A stretch of DNA of 64,000 bases from Castellaniella caeni NBRC 101664 (GCF_001592225.1 NZ_BCWN01000006.1:62001-126000); one strand, 5' to 3'; positions 8,584 through 18,812 are shown, counted from the stretch's first letter. Made by a program: numbers and translations. Notes: a model not told the origin generated them from the letters alone.

Positions 8584-9504
8584 ATGTCCATGGCTGACCG
8601 CGATGGGGTGATCTGGTATGACGGCAAACTCGTGCCCTGGCGCGACGCCACCACCCACGTTCTCACGCACTCACTGCACTACGGCCTGTCCGTCTTCGAG
8701 GGCGTGCGCGCCTACAAGACCGACCACGGCACGGCCATCTTCCGCCTCGAAGACCATACCCGGCGCCTGTTCAATTCGGCGCACATCTACCAGATCAAGA
8801 TTCCCTACACCCGCGAGGCCATCTCCGAAGCCCAGATCGAGGTCGTGCGCCGCAACGAACTCGAATCCTGCTACATCCGCCCCATCGTGTTCTACGGCTC
8901 CGAAAAAATGGGCGTCTCGCCCAAGGGCGCCTCGGTGCACGTGGCCATCGCCGCCTGGGCCTGGGGCGCCTATCTGGGCGAAGAAGCCCTCAAGCAGGGC
9001 ATCCGCGTCAAGATTTCCTCGTACGCACGCCAGCACGTCAACGTGACGATGCCGCGCGCCAAGATCGCCAGTACCTACGCCAATTCCATCCTCGCCAACG
9101 CCGAGGCGCAAGACCACGGCTACGACGAGGCCATCCTGCTCGACACCAACGGCTTCGTGGCGGAAGGCTCGGGCGAAAACCTCTTCATCGTGCGCGATGG
9201 CGTGCTCTACGAGCCCGACATCGCCTGCGCGCTCACCGGCATCACGCGCGCCTCCATCCACCAGATCGCCGACGACCTGGGCCTGCAGGTGGTGTCGCGC
9301 CGCCTCACCCGCGACGATCTCTATATCGCCGACGAAGCCTTCTTCACCGGCACGGCGGCCGAAGTCACCCCCATCCGCGAAATCGACGGGCGCCAGATCG
9401 GCGCCGGCGAACGCGGCCCCATCACCGCTCAACTGCAAAAAGCCTTCTTTGATGCTGTCTCGGGCAAGACGCCCAAATACCATCACTGGCTCTCGAAGGT
9501 CTAA
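8584..9504 (+). CDS. ilvE: Branched-chain amino acid aminotransferase
   Basis: Fold-type IV PLP enzyme that transaminates Leu, Ile and Val with 2-oxoglutarate in the cytoplasm. The 306-residue protein shows the class IV landmarks: THVLTHSLHYGLSVFEGVRAY near residue 26, the PLP-lysine segment PRAKIASTYANS (Lys near 160), and FVAEGSGENLFIV near 195. The ATG at 8584 has GGGAGA six bases upstream, so the longer in-frame reading from 8512 is rejected. A TACAAT element (8551-8556) may be its -10 box. The zinc-finger gene follows 9 bp later. Confidence 0.96.
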   Translation: MSMADRDGVIWYDGKLVPWRDATTHVLTHSLHYGLSVFEGVRAYKTDHGTAIFRLEDHTRRLFNSAHIYQIKIPYTREAISEAQIEVVRRNELESCYIRPIVFYGSEKMGVSPKGASVHVAIAAWAWGAYLGEEALKQGIRVKISSYARQHVNVTMPRAKIASTYANSILANAEAQDHGYDEAILLDTNGFVAEGSGENLFIVRDGVLYEPDIACALTGITRASIHQIADDLGLQVVSRRLTRDDLYIADEAFFTGTAAEVTPIREIDGRQIGAGERGPITAQLQKAFFDAVSGKTPKYHHWLSKV

Positions 9505-9513
9505 GGAAACCCC

Positions 9514-9747
9514 ATGAGCAGCACGACCGAAACACCCCGTCAGAAACCCGCGCCCATCGAGGTCAGCGCAGAAGACCTGCCCGTCTACTGCCCGGGCCCC
9601 GATGCCCCCCTGTGGCGCATGCACCCTCGCACCTACATCGAGGTTCTGAAGAACAAAGTCGCCAAGTGCCAGTACTGCGGCACCGAGTACATCTTGCGCG
9701 AAGGCGACCACCCCCATGGACACGAGCAGGCCGGCATCCGTCTCTAA
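9514..9747 (+). CDS. Zinc-finger domain-containing protein (zf-CHCC)
   Basis: Small 77-residue protein of the zf-CHCC family, related to the C-terminal domain of NDUFS6. The visible ligands are Cys in PVYCPGP, His in MHPRTYIEV, and the pair CQYCG. In proteobacteria these proteins sit in amino-acid or lipid gene neighbourhoods, and their function is not established. A clear AAGGA precedes the ATG. The end overlaps the next gene by 32 bp in another frame, suggesting translational coupling. Confidence 0.85.
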   Translation: MSSTTETPRQKPAPIEVSAEDLPVYCPGPDAPLWRMHPRTYIEVLKNKVAKCQYCGTEYILREGDHPHGHEQAGIRL

Positions 9748-10834
9748 GCCCGCCGCTCGTCTCGACACCAGCGCCTGCCCCGTACCCGCCTGGCTTCCAG
9801 GCGGGCACGCGCAGACGCTCTACGGTGCATTCTGCGCGCAGCATCCGTCCATCCACTTCGCCCGCGAACGGGTCGATACGCCCGACGGCGACTTCATCGA
9901 CCTCGACTGGTGCGGGCCGGGGCTCGATCCCCACCGCACGGCGGACGGCCAAGCCACCGCACACGAATCCAGCCTGGTGGGCACCGCCGCCAGCCGCTGG
10001 GCCAATGACGGCGACTGGGCCGCCCTGCCCGCCGAATGCTCCGCCGTCATCCTCTTTCACGGGCTCGAAGGCAGCAGCCTGAGCCCCTACATGCAGGCCA
10101 TGGCCCACGCCTTTCGCCAGCAAGGCTGGGTGGTCGTGGCGGCGCACTTTCGCACCTGCTCGGGCGTGCCCAACCGCATGGCGCGCGCCTACTACAGCGG
10201 TGATTCCGCCGAAATCGCCTTCATGCTGGGCCACGTGCGCCAGCGCCTGCCGCAGGCGCGCTGGCACGCCGTCGGCGTCTCGCTGGGCGGCAACGCCCTG
10301 CTCAAGCTGCTGGGCGAATCCGGCCACGACGTGCCGGGCCTGCGGGCCGCCGCCGCGGTCTCCGTGCCGATGGATCTCCCCGCCTGCGGCCAGCGCCTGT
10401 CCGACACCTTCAGCGGCCGCCAGCTGTATTCCCGCTACTTCCTGCACAGCATCCGGCGCAAGATTTTCGACAAGGCGCAGCAGTTTCCGGGCTCGGTCGA
10501 CGTCCTGCGCACGCAGCGCATGCGCAGCCTGCGCGACCTCGACGACCTGTACACCGCGCCCATGCACGGCTACCTGAACGCGCTGGACTACTGGACGCGC
10601 GCCGCCAGCTTCCCGCTGCTGCCGGGCATCCGCGTGCCCACGCTTGCGCTCAATGCGCGCAACGATCCGTTCGTGCCCGAGGCCTCGCTGCCGGGCAGCC
10701 GCGACGTGTCGCCCGACGTGCTGCTGCACCAGCCGGGCCAGGGAGGCCACGCCAGCTTCGTCACCGGCATGTTCCCCGGCAATCTGCACTGGTTGCCCGC
10801 GCGCCTGCTGCGCTTCTTCCAAAGCGGGCAATAA
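9716..10834 (+). CDS. Alpha/beta hydrolase of the YheT family
   Basis: Hydrolase of the YheT/ABHD1-3 group with an undefined physiological substrate, probably an ester. The 372-residue protein has the family start (PVPAWLPGGHAQTLYGAF), an oxyanion strand (VILFHGLEGSS near residue 112), and the nucleophile elbow GVSLGGNALLK (Ser near 190). An Asp in LNARNDPFVPE and a C-terminal His in GGHASFVTG complete a catalytic triad. It begins inside the zinc-finger gene and is the last gene of the ilvE operon. It converges with the M48 protease gene. Confidence 0.9.
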   Translation: MDTSRPASVSKPAARLDTSACPVPAWLPGGHAQTLYGAFCAQHPSIHFARERVDTPDGDFIDLDWCGPGLDPHRTADGQATAHESSLVGTAASRWANDGDWAALPAECSAVILFHGLEGSSLSPYMQAMAHAFRQQGWVVVAAHFRTCSGVPNRMARAYYSGDSAEIAFMLGHVRQRLPQARWHAVGVSLGGNALLKLLGESGHDVPGLRAAAAVSVPMDLPACGQRLSDTFSGRQLYSRYFLHSIRRKIFDKAQQFPGSVDVLRTQRMRSLRDLDDLYTAPMHGYLNALDYWTRAASFPLLPGIRVPTLALNARNDPFVPEASLPGSRDVSPDVLLHQPGQGGHASFVTGMFPGNLHWLPARLLRFFQSGQ

Positions 10835-10942
10835 AAGCAACAAGCACGCACCGCCCGGTTCCGTACCACATGGGCAGCCGCACGCTCGCGGTGCCGTGCC
10901 GGAGATTCCCGGCCGGCGTGCACCGCCCCGCAAGGCTTCAGG

Positions 10943-12511
10943 CTATTTCTTGAACGGTGCCAGCAAGGCCCGCTGGGCTTCGAGGCGCTCGCGCACGCTG
11001 CGAATCCGCGTGTCCAGGCGCGACTGCGCGTAAAAATCGTGCGACAGGCTGCGCGCCTGTTCCAGGTGTTCGACCGCCGTGGGCAGGGCGCCGGTCTGCT
11101 CGAAATACGTGGCCATCACCTCATGCGCCTCGACCTTGTGCCCCAGGCGCTCCAGGCTGTTGGCCAGCAGCTGCTGAAACTCGGGAATGTCGGGCCACTG
11201 CCCGACCACCGCCTTGAGAAAAGTGACGGCGGCCTGATCCTGGCTCGCGGCCTGCAAGGCCTGGGCACGCTCGTAGGCCACGCCCTGGCTGTGCGGCCAG
11301 CGCGACCAGGCTTGCGCGGACACGTCCACCGCCGCCGTGGCGCTTTGCTGACGCGCCAGCTGGATGGCAAGGATGTCCAGCTCGGGCGCGGCGCGCACCG
11401 CGCGCGCCTCATCCAGCAGGCGCCCCGCCGCGGCGCTGTCGCCCGCTTTCCAGGACAGCCAGGACAGGCCGTACAGGGCCGCCGCCTGGCGCGCGGCCTG
11501 CTGTGTGCGCGCATCGGCCTTGAGCGTCTGTTGCAGGCGCTGGCGATCTTCGTTGCTGCGCGCCTGGATGAGCGCCAGCCGCGCGCGCACGAACCAGAAA
11601 TCGGGATCGAGCCGCGGTGCGATGGCGGGCAGTTCGGCCAGACGGTTTTCGAGGTCGGAGAGCCGCTGGATGGACAGCGGATGGGTGGAGGCATAGCCGC
11701 CGCCCGTGCCCTCGTTCAGGCGCGAGGCGTTCATGAGCCGACGGAACATGTCCACCATGCCGCGCGGATCGAACCCCGCCTGGCGCATCATCTGGAAACC
11801 GGCCCGGTCGGCCTCTTGCTCGGCGCTGCGGGAAAAGCCCAACTGCCGGTCGATGGTGGCCGCCTGGCCGAACGCCGCCACCCCCATGGCCAGATTGCCC
11901 TGTCCCGCCAGCGCGGCCAGCAAGGCCCCGATCATGGTGGCCACCATCAGGCCCGTGCCCTGCGCCTGCTGGGTGATGCCGCGGGCGATGTGGCGCTGCA
12001 TGACGTGGCCGATTTCGTGCGCCAGCACGCCCGCGAGTTCGGATTCGCTTTGCGCCGCCACCACCAGCCCGCTGTTGACGCCGATGAAACCGCCCGGCAG
12101 CGCGAAGGCGTTGATGGATGGATCGCGCACGCCAAAGACCGTAATGGGCTGACTGAGCGGCTGCGGCGCATGGGCCGCCAGCTTGCGGCCCAGGCTGGTG
12201 AGATACTGGTTGACGTCCAGATCGGCAATGTAGGTGGGGTCGTGGCGGCCTTGTTCCATGATGGCTTCGCCCAGCGTGTGTTCCACCGCGGGAGAAAGCT
12301 CGGCGGACGACGCCGCGCCCATCGAGGGCAGACCTATGGGCTGGGCAAACGCGGGCAGCGTCGGGAAGGCACAAGCCAGCGCCCCGGCCAGGCACAGGCC
12401 TTGCCCCAACCTGCGCAAAGCCCTCGGGCGCGTGCCCGCCACCGGGCGCGACACACAGGCCCCGCCCCCCGACTCATTACTCACAAAGGACATAGACACC
12501 CGCACTGGCAT
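10943..12511 (-). CDS. M48 family metalloprotease, BepA-like, with TPR region
   Basis: Periplasmic zinc protease/chaperone of the BepA (YfgC) type, which in E. coli assists outer-membrane protein assembly and degrades stalled LptD or BamA. The protein has a signal-peptide-like segment (LCLAGALACAFPTLPAFA), then the M48 domain with the zinc motif HEIGH near residue 165 and EQEADRAGFQMM carrying the third ligand. An Ala/Gln-rich TPR-like C-terminal half follows. The open frame extends upstream to 12673, but that would overlap the CtaG-like gene. I start at 12511 (MPVRVSMSF); ATG 12493 is possible. Confidence 0.9.
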   Translation of the reverse strand: MPVRVSMSFVSNESGGGACVSRPVAGTRPRALRRLGQGLCLAGALACAFPTLPAFAQPIGLPSMGAASSAELSPAVEHTLGEAIMEQGRHDPTYIADLDVNQYLTSLGRKLAAHAPQPLSQPITVFGVRDPSINAFALPGGFIGVNSGLVVAAQSESELAGVLAHEIGHVMQRHIARGITQQAQGTGLMVATMIGALLAALAGQGNLAMGVAAFGQAATIDRQLGFSRSAEQEADRAGFQMMRQAGFDPRGMVDMFRRLMNASRLNEGTGGGYASTHPLSIQRLSDLENRLAELPAIAPRLDPDFWFVRARLALIQARSNEDRQRLQQTLKADARTQQAARQAAALYGLSWLSWKAGDSAAAGRLLDEARAVRAAPELDILAIQLARQQSATAAVDVSAQAWSRWPHSQGVAYERAQALQAASQDQAAVTFLKAVVGQWPDIPEFQQLLANSLERLGHKVEAHEVMATYFEQTGALPTAVEHLEQARSLSHDFYAQSRLDTRIRSVRERLEAQRALLAPFKK

Positions 12512-12540
12512 GAGGTTGTTTGGATACGCCGTCGTCCGGC

Positions 12541-13395
12541 TCAGACGGCCCGCGCCGTGGGCCGCGCCACGCGCCGCCGGGGTGGCGGCAGCCGGCCCCG
12601 GGAAGACAGCCGCATCAGGGTGCCCAAAGCATACAGCAGCCCGAAGGTTTCGATCAGCCCGGCGGGCACCCACATGATGAGCCCGCCCATCACCTGATCG
12701 TCGAGCGCGCCGATGCCGGGCAGCGCCCGGCCGCAGAGGTCGAACACCGGGTACAGATCGGTTGAAGAAAATGCAATGACGGCGCCCGCCACCATCTGCG
12801 GCGCCATGGTGAAGACGGGCGACAGAATGCGCCCACCGGGCGTCAACGCCGCGGGCGGATGCGGGCGGCGATCGAGGATCAGGTTCCAGTACAGCAGGCC
12901 ACTGATGACCACCGACCAGTTCATGAAGCGGTAAATGCGCCAGTCGAGCATCGAATAGAACTGCACGGTGGGCTCGAGCCAGATGAGTACCAGCAAGACG
13001 AACAGAAAAGGGATGAAAATGCGGTGCGTGGCCAGGGTTTCGAGGCGCCGCATGGCGGGGCGTCGGCGCGCCCGCGCCAGGCGCACGCGCCAGGCCGACG
13101 GCAGGCCCGCGCGCAACACCTGCCCCGGATACGCCCCCATGATGAGCAGCGGCCCCAGGTGGTGCAGCACCAGATGCTGCAGGCGATGGATGAAGAACAT
13201 GCGCTCGGCGTAGTAGTCGATGCGCGTATGCAGCGACAGGTACAGCAGCGCAAAGCCCACCCAGAACAGAATCTGGCGGATGCGGCCCACCCGATGCACG
13301 GCGCGGCCGCGCGCGAACAGCCAGGCCGAGGCCACGAAGGCCAGCACCAGAAGCGGGGAGAATTCCCAGGGCTGCAGCCAGGCAAGCAGGTCCAT
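12541..13395 (-). CDS. CtaG-like (caa3_CtaG family) cytochrome c oxidase assembly membrane protein
   Basis: Multi-spanning membrane protein of the caa3_CtaG family (DUF1404-like); members are linked to maturation of heme-copper oxidases. The 284-residue protein has about seven hydrophobic helices. They include PLLVLAFVASAWLFA near the start, a helix carrying RLQHLVLHHLGPLLIMG (His pairs typical of the family) and FIPFLFVLLVLIW. It ends in an Arg/Pro-rich cytoplasmic tail. The start at 13395 (MDLLAWLQPWEF) fits the family; the longer open frame up to 13764 runs into the divergent ubiH-like gene. No oxidase genes are adjacent. Confidence 0.82.
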   Translation of the reverse strand: MDLLAWLQPWEFSPLLVLAFVASAWLFARGRAVHRVGRIRQILFWVGFALLYLSLHTRIDYYAERMFFIHRLQHLVLHHLGPLLIMGAYPGQVLRAGLPSAWRVRLARARRRPAMRRLETLATHRIFIPFLFVLLVLIWLEPTVQFYSMLDWRIYRFMNWSVVISGLLYWNLILDRRPHPPAALTPGGRILSPVFTMAPQMVAGAVIAFSSTDLYPVFDLCGRALPGIGALDDQVMGGLIMWVPAGLIETFGLLYALGTLMRLSSRGRLPPPRRRVARPTARAV

Positions 13396-13483
13396 GACGG
13401 GCGATGGATCGAAGTCACGTGATCCGCTTAGTGTAAAGCATTCTAAAATGAGCATTTTCCCTAGTGAGTGGTGATTGCCTGCC

Positions 13484-14638
13484 ATGTCTGCGCCAACCTT
13501 CGACCTCGTGATTCTGGGCTCGGGCCCGGTGGGCTGCGCGCTGGCGCTGGGCCTGGCCCGCAGTTGTGCGCAACCCGAACGCATCGCGCTCATGGGGCCG
13601 GATCCCGCCCCCCGGGCGGACGGGCAGGCCATCGATCCGCGCGCCCTGGCACTGAACCACGGCAGCCGCCAGCTGCTGCGGCACCTGGGCGCCTGGCCCG
13701 CGCACGCCGCCGACATCCTTACCGTGCATGTCTCGCAGGCGGGCCACCTGGGCCGCACCCTCATCGACCAGGCCGAGCTCGGCGTGCCGCGCCTGGGCTG
13801 CGTCGTGGCCTACGACGCGCTGCTCGACGCCCTGCACGCCGCCGTCTCGCGCAGCGGCGTGCGGCGCATCACCGAGCGCCCGGCGCGGCCCCTGGCGGGC
13901 AGCCCGGTCACCATGCAACTGGCCGAGGGCACCCTCAGTGCGCACGTCGCGCTGATCTCCGACGGCGCGCGCCCCCAGGGGGTACACCGCGAATACGGGC
14001 AGCAGGCCGTACTGGCCACCATCCAGGCCGATGCGCCCATTGCCGGGCGCGCCTTCGAGCGCTTCACCCGCAGCGGGCCGCTGGCCCTGTTGCCGCATCC
14101 GGCGGGCAGCAAGCTCTACAGCCTGGTCTGGTGCGTGCCGCCAGACCAGGCCCAGGCCACGGCCCAGTTGCCTGACGAGGCCTTCAACCAGGCGTTGCAG
14201 GCCGCTTTCGGCCAACGCCTGGGGTGCCTGCGGCGCCTGGGCGCGGCCCACACCTTCCCCTTGTCCATGCACGCGGGCCCCAGCATCCAGGGACAGGGGG
14301 TCGTGGCCGTGGGCAACGCCGCCCAGACGCTGCACCCCGTCGCGGGCCAAGGCCTCAACCTGGGGCTGCGCGACGCGGCCCAGCTGGCCCACGCGCTGCA
14401 GCCCTGGCTGGCGGCGCCCGCCGCCGACACCGTGCAGCCGTTGCTGGCGCAATACGCCCGCCAGCGGCGCCTGGATCGCGGCCTCACGCTGGCCATCACC
14501 GACACCTTGCCGCGCGTCTTCGCCACCGACAATCCGCTGATGCGTCACGCGGGCGGCCTGGGCCTGGCGGCGCTCGACGTGCTGCCCGTCCTGCGCAAGC
14601 CCCTGGCCCGGCATCTGCTGCAGGGACAAAGACTGTGA
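13484..14638 (+). CDS. FAD-dependent monooxygenase, UbiH/UbiF family
   Basis: Aromatic-ring hydroxylase of the UbiH/UbiF/COQ6 group, most likely for ubiquinone biosynthesis. The FAD-binding Rossmann motif GSGPVG lies near residue 12. The family motif near residue 280 reads GNAAQTLHPVAGQGLNLGLRD, which covers the FAD ribityl and pyrophosphate contact. At 384 residues it is of normal length. ATG 13484 is preferred over the TTG at 13475. Which ring position it hydroxylates cannot be told from the sequence. It overlaps dusB by 4 bp (GTGA), indicating a coupled operon. Confidence 0.9.
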   Translation: MSAPTFDLVILGSGPVGCALALGLARSCAQPERIALMGPDPAPRADGQAIDPRALALNHGSRQLLRHLGAWPAHAADILTVHVSQAGHLGRTLIDQAELGVPRLGCVVAYDALLDALHAAVSRSGVRRITERPARPLAGSPVTMQLAEGTLSAHVALISDGARPQGVHREYGQQAVLATIQADAPIAGRAFERFTRSGPLALLPHPAGSKLYSLVWCVPPDQAQATAQLPDEAFNQALQAAFGQRLGCLRRLGAAHTFPLSMHAGPSIQGQGVVAVGNAAQTLHPVAGQGLNLGLRDAAQLAHALQPWLAAPAADTVQPLLAQYARQRRLDRGLTLAITDTLPRVFATDNPLMRHAGGLGLAALDVLPVLRKPLARHLLQGQRL

Positions 14639-15672
14639 GCCCCGCCAACCACCCGGTGGCCGCACCGCTGCGCATCGGCCGCTGGACGCTGCCCCATCCG
14701 GTGTGCGCCGCCCCCATGGCGGGCGTCACCGACCGCCCCTACCGGCGCCTGTGCAAGGCGCTGGGCGCGGCCTACGCGGTCTCCGAAATGGCGGCCAGCA
14801 ACCCGCGCCTGTGGGACAGCGTGAAAACCGCCCGGCGCACCGACCACGAAGGCGAACCCGACCCCATCGCCGTGCAGATCGCGGGGGCCGACCCCGACAT
14901 GCTGGCCGAGGCGGCCCTGTTCAACGTGCGCAAGGGCGCGCGCATCATCGACATCAATATGGGCTGCCCGGCGAAAAAGGTATGCAACGTGGCCTCGGGC
15001 TCGGCCCTGCTGCGCGACGAGGCCCTGGTGGCCCGCATCCTGCAACGCGTGGTGGCCGCCTGTGCGCCCGAGGGCATCCCGGTCACGCTCAAGACGCGCA
15101 CGGGCTGGGATCGCGACAGCCGCAACGCCGTGCGCATCGCGCGCCTGGCCGAAGACTGCGGCATCGCCGCCCTCACCCTGCACGGGCGCACCCGCTGCGA
15201 CCTCTACCAGGGCAAGGCCGAATACGACACCATCCGCGCGGTGCGCGAAGCCATCCGCATTCCGCTGATCGCCAACGGCGACATCGACAGCCCCGAGAAG
15301 GCGCGCGCCGTTCTGGACTACACTGGAGCCGATGCGGTCATGGTCGGTCGCGCGGCCCAGGGGCGCCCCTGGATTTTCCGCGAAATCGCCCACTACCTGG
15401 CGCACGGCACGCATCTGCCGCCGCCCACGTACGGCGAACTGCGCGAGCACCTGCTCAGTCACCTCGAAGACCACTACCGCTTCTACGGCGAGCACACGGG
15501 GGTGCGCACGGCGCGCAAGCACATCGGCTGGTATCTGGCCGACCTCCCGGGCGCCGATACACTGCTGCCCCGCATCATGGCGCTCGACAGCACCGCGGCA
15601 CAATCACAGGTTCTGCAGCGCTGGCTCGATGAACAACCCGCCGATGCGCCCGTCGCACCGGCCCTGCACTGA
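14635..15672 (+). CDS. dusB: tRNA-dihydrouridine synthase DusB
   Basis: FMN enzyme that reduces uridine to dihydrouridine at D-loop position 17 of tRNA. The 345-residue TIM-barrel protein has APMAGVTDRPYR near residue 25, the catalytic-cysteine loop NMGCPAKKVCN near 105, KTRTGW, and the FMN phosphate segment ANGDIDSPEKA with GADAVMVGRAAQGRPW. It starts at GTG, overlapping the preceding stop as GTGA. Its position directly ahead of fis reproduces the conserved proteobacterial dusB-fis pair. Confidence 0.96.
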   Translation: MSPANHPVAAPLRIGRWTLPHPVCAAPMAGVTDRPYRRLCKALGAAYAVSEMAASNPRLWDSVKTARRTDHEGEPDPIAVQIAGADPDMLAEAALFNVRKGARIIDINMGCPAKKVCNVASGSALLRDEALVARILQRVVAACAPEGIPVTLKTRTGWDRDSRNAVRIARLAEDCGIAALTLHGRTRCDLYQGKAEYDTIRAVREAIRIPLIANGDIDSPEKARAVLDYTGADAVMVGRAAQGRPWIFREIAHYLAHGTHLPPPTYGELREHLLSHLEDHYRFYGEHTGVRTARKHIGWYLADLPGADTLLPRIMALDSTAAQSQVLQRWLDEQPADAPVAPALH

Positions 15673-15710
15673 AAGTATTTCACTGACCGATCTTTCTTCA
15701 CTCCTGACTC

Positions 15711-15950
15711 ATGCATACCACCACGCCTCTGGAACAAGCCGTACGTGACCAGCTCGACCGCTACTTTGAAGACCTGGGAGAATCCGCGCCCAGCGACATG
15801 CTCGCCATGGTGAACACCTGCGTCGAGCGCACGGTGCTGCAGGTGGCGCTCGAGCGCACAGAAGGCAACCAGACACGCGCCGCCGACATGCTCGGCATCA
15901 CGCGGGGCACGCTGCGCAAAAAGCTGCAGGCCCACCAGCTGAGCGCCTGA
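15711..15950 (+). CDS. fis: DNA-binding protein Fis
   Basis: Nucleoid-associated, DNA-bending regulator of growth-phase genes. At 79 residues it is shorter than enteric Fis (98), as is usual in betaproteobacteria. The C-terminal helix-turn-helix is clear ([20 protein letters not shown]), and the dimerisation helices precede it. It follows dusB by 38 bp, the standard arrangement, and purH follows by 27 bp. Confidence 0.96.
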   Translation: MHTTTPLEQAVRDQLDRYFEDLGESAPSDMLAMVNTCVERTVLQVALERTEGNQTRAADMLGITRGTLRKKLQAHQLSA

Positions 15951-15977
15951 GACCTCTTTCTTCCCACCCTTACTGCC

Positions 15978-17570
15978 ATGACCATTCAGACTGCATTGAT
16001 CTCCGTGTCCGACAAATCGGGCGTCGTCGAATTTGCCCAGGCCCTCGCCCAGCGCGGCGTGGCTCTGCTGTCCACCGGCGGCACCGCCAAGCTGCTGCGC
16101 GACGCCGGCCTGCAAGTGACCGAAGTCGCCACGCACACCGGCTCGCCGGAAATCCTCGACGGGCGGGTCAAGACCCTGCACCCGCGCATCCACGGCGGGC
16201 TGCTCGCGCGGCGCGACGACCCCGAGCACATGCGCACCCTGAAAGAGCAGAACATCCCCCCCATCGATCTGCTGGTGGTCAATCTGTATCCCTTCCTGCA
16301 GACCATCGCCAACCCCGACTGCATCCTCGCCGACGCCATCGAGAACATCGACATCGGCGGGCCGGCCATGCTGCGCTCCGCCGCCAAGAACCACGGTTCG
16401 GCGGCGGGCGGCGTCACGGTCGTCATCGACCCCGCCGACTACCCCCGCGTGCTGGCCGACATGGACGGCCCGACGCACCAGCCCTCGTACGGCCTGCGTC
16501 TCGAACTGGCCGCCAAGGTCTATGCCCACACCGCCGCCTACGACGGCGCCATTGCCGCCTACCTCAGCAGCCTGTCGGCACGCGAGCCCGCCCCGGCCGC
16601 CGTGCCCGAGCGCGACACCTGGCCGCGCGTGCTCACCGTGCAGATGCAGCGCCAGCAGGCCCTGCGCTACGGCGAAAACCCGCACCAGGGCGCCGCCTTC
16701 TATCACGACCTGCAAGTGGGCCCGGGCCTGCTGGCGGGCTATCAGCAGCTGCAGGGCAAAGAGCTCTCATACAACAACATCGCCGACGCCGATGCCGCCT
16801 GGGAATGCGTGCGCAGCTTCCCCACCACGGCCTGCGTCATCGTCAAACACGCCAACCCCTGCGGCGTGGCTCTGGGCGACAGCGCCCTGCACGCCTACCA
16901 GCAGGCCTTCAAAACCGACCCCACCTCGGCCTTTGGCGGCATCATCGCCTTCAACACCCCGGTGGACGAAGCCACGGCCCAGGCCGTCGGCACGCAGTTT
17001 CTCGAAGTGCTCATCGCCCCGGCCTACTCCGACGCAGCGCTTGCCGTGCTGGCCGCCAAGAAGAACGTGCGCGTGCTGACTCTGCCCCTGGGCACGGCGC
17101 GCAACGCCTTCGACGTCAAGCGCGTGGGCGGCGGCTGGCTGGTGCAAGACCCCGACGGTCATCCGGCCAGCGAATCCGACGTCAAGGTCGTCACCACCCT
17201 GGCGCCTACCGCCGCGCAGATGCAAGACCTGCTCTTTGCCTGGAACGTCGCGCAATACGTGAAATCCAATGCCATCGTGTTCTGCGGTCAGGGGATGACG
17301 CTGGGCGTGGGCGCGGGCCAGATGAGCCGCATCGACTCCGCCCGCATCGCCTCCATCAAGGCCGAGAAGGCCGGTCTCTCGCTGCAGGGCTCGGCGGTCG
17401 CGTCCGACGCTTTCTTCCCGTTTCGCGACGGCCTGGACGTCGTGGCCGAAGCCGGTGCCACCTGCGTCATCCAGCCGGGCGGCAGCATCCGCGACGACGA
17501 AGTGATCGCCGCCGCCAACGAACGCGGCATCGCCATGGTCTTCACCGGCACGCGGCACTTCCGTCACTGA
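15978..17570 (+). CDS. purH: Bifunctional AICAR formyltransferase/IMP cyclohydrolase PurH
   Basis: Catalyses the last two steps of de novo purine synthesis. The N-terminal MGS-like cyclohydrolase domain covers about residues 1-195 ([44 protein letters not shown]). The C-terminal formyltransferase carries [12 protein letters not shown] near residue 293 with the catalytic Lys-His. The protein ends FTGTRHFRH, the usual terminus, at 530 residues. The stop overlaps the ruvC start by one base, so purine synthesis and Holliday-junction genes share a transcript. Confidence 0.97.
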   Translation: MTIQTALISVSDKSGVVEFAQALAQRGVALLSTGGTAKLLRDAGLQVTEVATHTGSPEILDGRVKTLHPRIHGGLLARRDDPEHMRTLKEQNIPPIDLLVVNLYPFLQTIANPDCILADAIENIDIGGPAMLRSAAKNHGSAAGGVTVVIDPADYPRVLADMDGPTHQPSYGLRLELAAKVYAHTAAYDGAIAAYLSSLSAREPAPAAVPERDTWPRVLTVQMQRQQALRYGENPHQGAAFYHDLQVGPGLLAGYQQLQGKELSYNNIADADAAWECVRSFPTTACVIVKHANPCGVALGDSALHAYQQAFKTDPTSAFGGIIAFNTPVDEATAQAVGTQFLEVLIAPAYSDAALAVLAAKKNVRVLTLPLGTARNAFDVKRVGGGWLVQDPDGHPASESDVKVVTTLAPTAAQMQDLLFAWNVAQYVKSNAIVFCGQGMTLGVGAGQMSRIDSARIASIKAEKAGLSLQGSAVASDAFFPFRDGLDVVAEAGATCVIQPGGSIRDDEVIAAANERGIAMVFTGTRHFRH

Positions 17571-18118
17571 TGCGCATCCTCGGGGTCGATCCGGGCCTGC
17601 GGCGCACGGGCTTTGGCGTCATCGACGTCGACGGCCCGCGCCTGCGCTATGTGGCCAGCGGCACCATCGTGGTGCCGCCCGCCCAGGCGCTGCACGCCCG
17701 CCTGAAGGTCATCCTCGACAATCTGCGCGAAGTGGCGCGCGACACGCGTCCCGACCAGGCCGCGCTGGAAAAGGTGTTTCTCAATACCAACCCGGCCTCG
17801 ACCCTGCTGCTGGGCCAGGCGCGCGGGGCCGCCCTGTGCGCCCTGGCCGACAGCGGCCTGGCGGTGCAGGAATACACCGCGCTGCAGATCAAAAAGGCTG
17901 TGGTCGGCACCGGGCGCGCCAGCAAAGAACAGATCCAGGCCATGGTGCGCCACCTGCTGGCGCTCGACGGCGTGCCCGCGCCGGATGCCGCCGACGCCCT
18001 GGCCTGCGCCATCTGCCACGCGCACTGCGCGCCGCTGGCCGGGCGGCTGCAGGCCCTGGCTCCCGAGACACTTTCGTTGCGCAGTCGGCGCCTGCGCACC
18101 GGGCGTCTGATATCCTGA
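17570..18118 (+). CDS. ruvC: Crossover junction endodeoxyribonuclease RuvC
   Basis: Dimeric nuclease that resolves Holliday junctions delivered by RuvAB. The 182-residue protein begins [16 protein letters not shown], with the first catalytic Asp at residue 7. [21 protein letters not shown] carries the acidic and junction-contact residues, and [16 protein letters not shown] supplies the last Asp pair. The ATG overlaps the purH stop by 1 bp. ruvA follows after 105 bp. Confidence 0.97.
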   Translation: MRILGVDPGLRRTGFGVIDVDGPRLRYVASGTIVVPPAQALHARLKVILDNLREVARDTRPDQAALEKVFLNTNPASTLLLGQARGAALCALADSGLAVQEYTALQIKKAVVGTGRASKEQIQAMVRHLLALDGVPAPDAADALACAICHAHCAPLAGRLQALAPETLSLRSRRLRTGRLIS

Positions 18119-18223
18119 GCCCTGCCGCCAGGCCCGTCATCGGGCCAGGCGCGCTGCTCACCCGCCCGTCGGCATGCCCTTGTTTTCATCCATAACCTTC
18201 TCATTTTTTTGTCGGAGCCCCGC

Positions 18224-18808
18224 ATGATCGGCCGCATCACCGGCACCCTCATCGAACTCACGCCACCCACGGTCTGCATCCAGACGGGCGGCCTGGGCTA
18301 TGAAGTGGACGTGCCCATGAGCACGCTCTACAAGCTGCCCCCCGTGGGGCAGACCGTTACGCTGCACACGCACCTGGCCATCCGCGAAGATGCCCACGTG
18401 CTCTACGGCTTTTCCTCGGCCGCCGAGCGCAGCGCTTTCCGGGCGCTCATCAAGGTCAGCGGGATCGGCGCGCGCACGGCCCTGGCCGTGCTCTCGGGCC
18501 TGAGCGTCGAAGACCTGGCCGACGCCATCGACCGGCAGGAATCCGGGCGCCTGATCAAGGTGCCGGGCATCGGCAAGAAAACCGCCGAGCGCCTGCTGCT
18601 CGAACTGCGCGACAAGCTCACACCCTTTGCGGGCACCCTGCGCGCCGACGGCTCGACCGTCGTGCACAGCGACAGCGACGTGCTCAACGCCCTGCAGGCC
18701 CTGGGCTATTCGGCCGCCGAGGCGCGACGGGCCATGGCCACGCTGCCCGAGGGCCTGAACGTGTCCGACAGCATCCGCCAGGCGCTCAAGGCGCTGTCGC
18801 GGGCCTGA
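18224..18808 (+). CDS. ruvA: Holliday junction branch migration protein RuvA
   Basis: Tetrameric junction-binding protein that loads the RuvB motor. The 194-residue protein starts [11 protein letters not shown], as the family does. It has an OB-fold N-terminal third, two helix-hairpin-helix motifs ([19 protein letters not shown] and [19 protein letters not shown]), and a C-terminal UBA-like RuvB-binding domain ([18 protein letters not shown]). The start is fixed by the family and by GGAG about eight bases upstream. recQ follows 4 bp later; ruvB lies beyond recQ in the opposite orientation. Confidence 0.97.
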   Translation: MIGRITGTLIELTPPTVCIQTGGLGYEVDVPMSTLYKLPPVGQTVTLHTHLAIREDAHVLYGFSSAAERSAFRALIKVSGIGARTALAVLSGLSVEDLADAIDRQESGRLIKVPGIGKKTAERLLLELRDKLTPFAGTLRADGSTVVHSDSDVLNALQALGYSAAEARRAMATLPEGLNVSDSIRQALKALSRA

Positions 18809-18812
18809 GGCC

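Noticed and set aside
12512-12673. Longer start for the BepA-like protease
   Set aside because: It would overlap the CtaG-like coding region by over 100 bp and put a long non-signal segment before the signal peptide.
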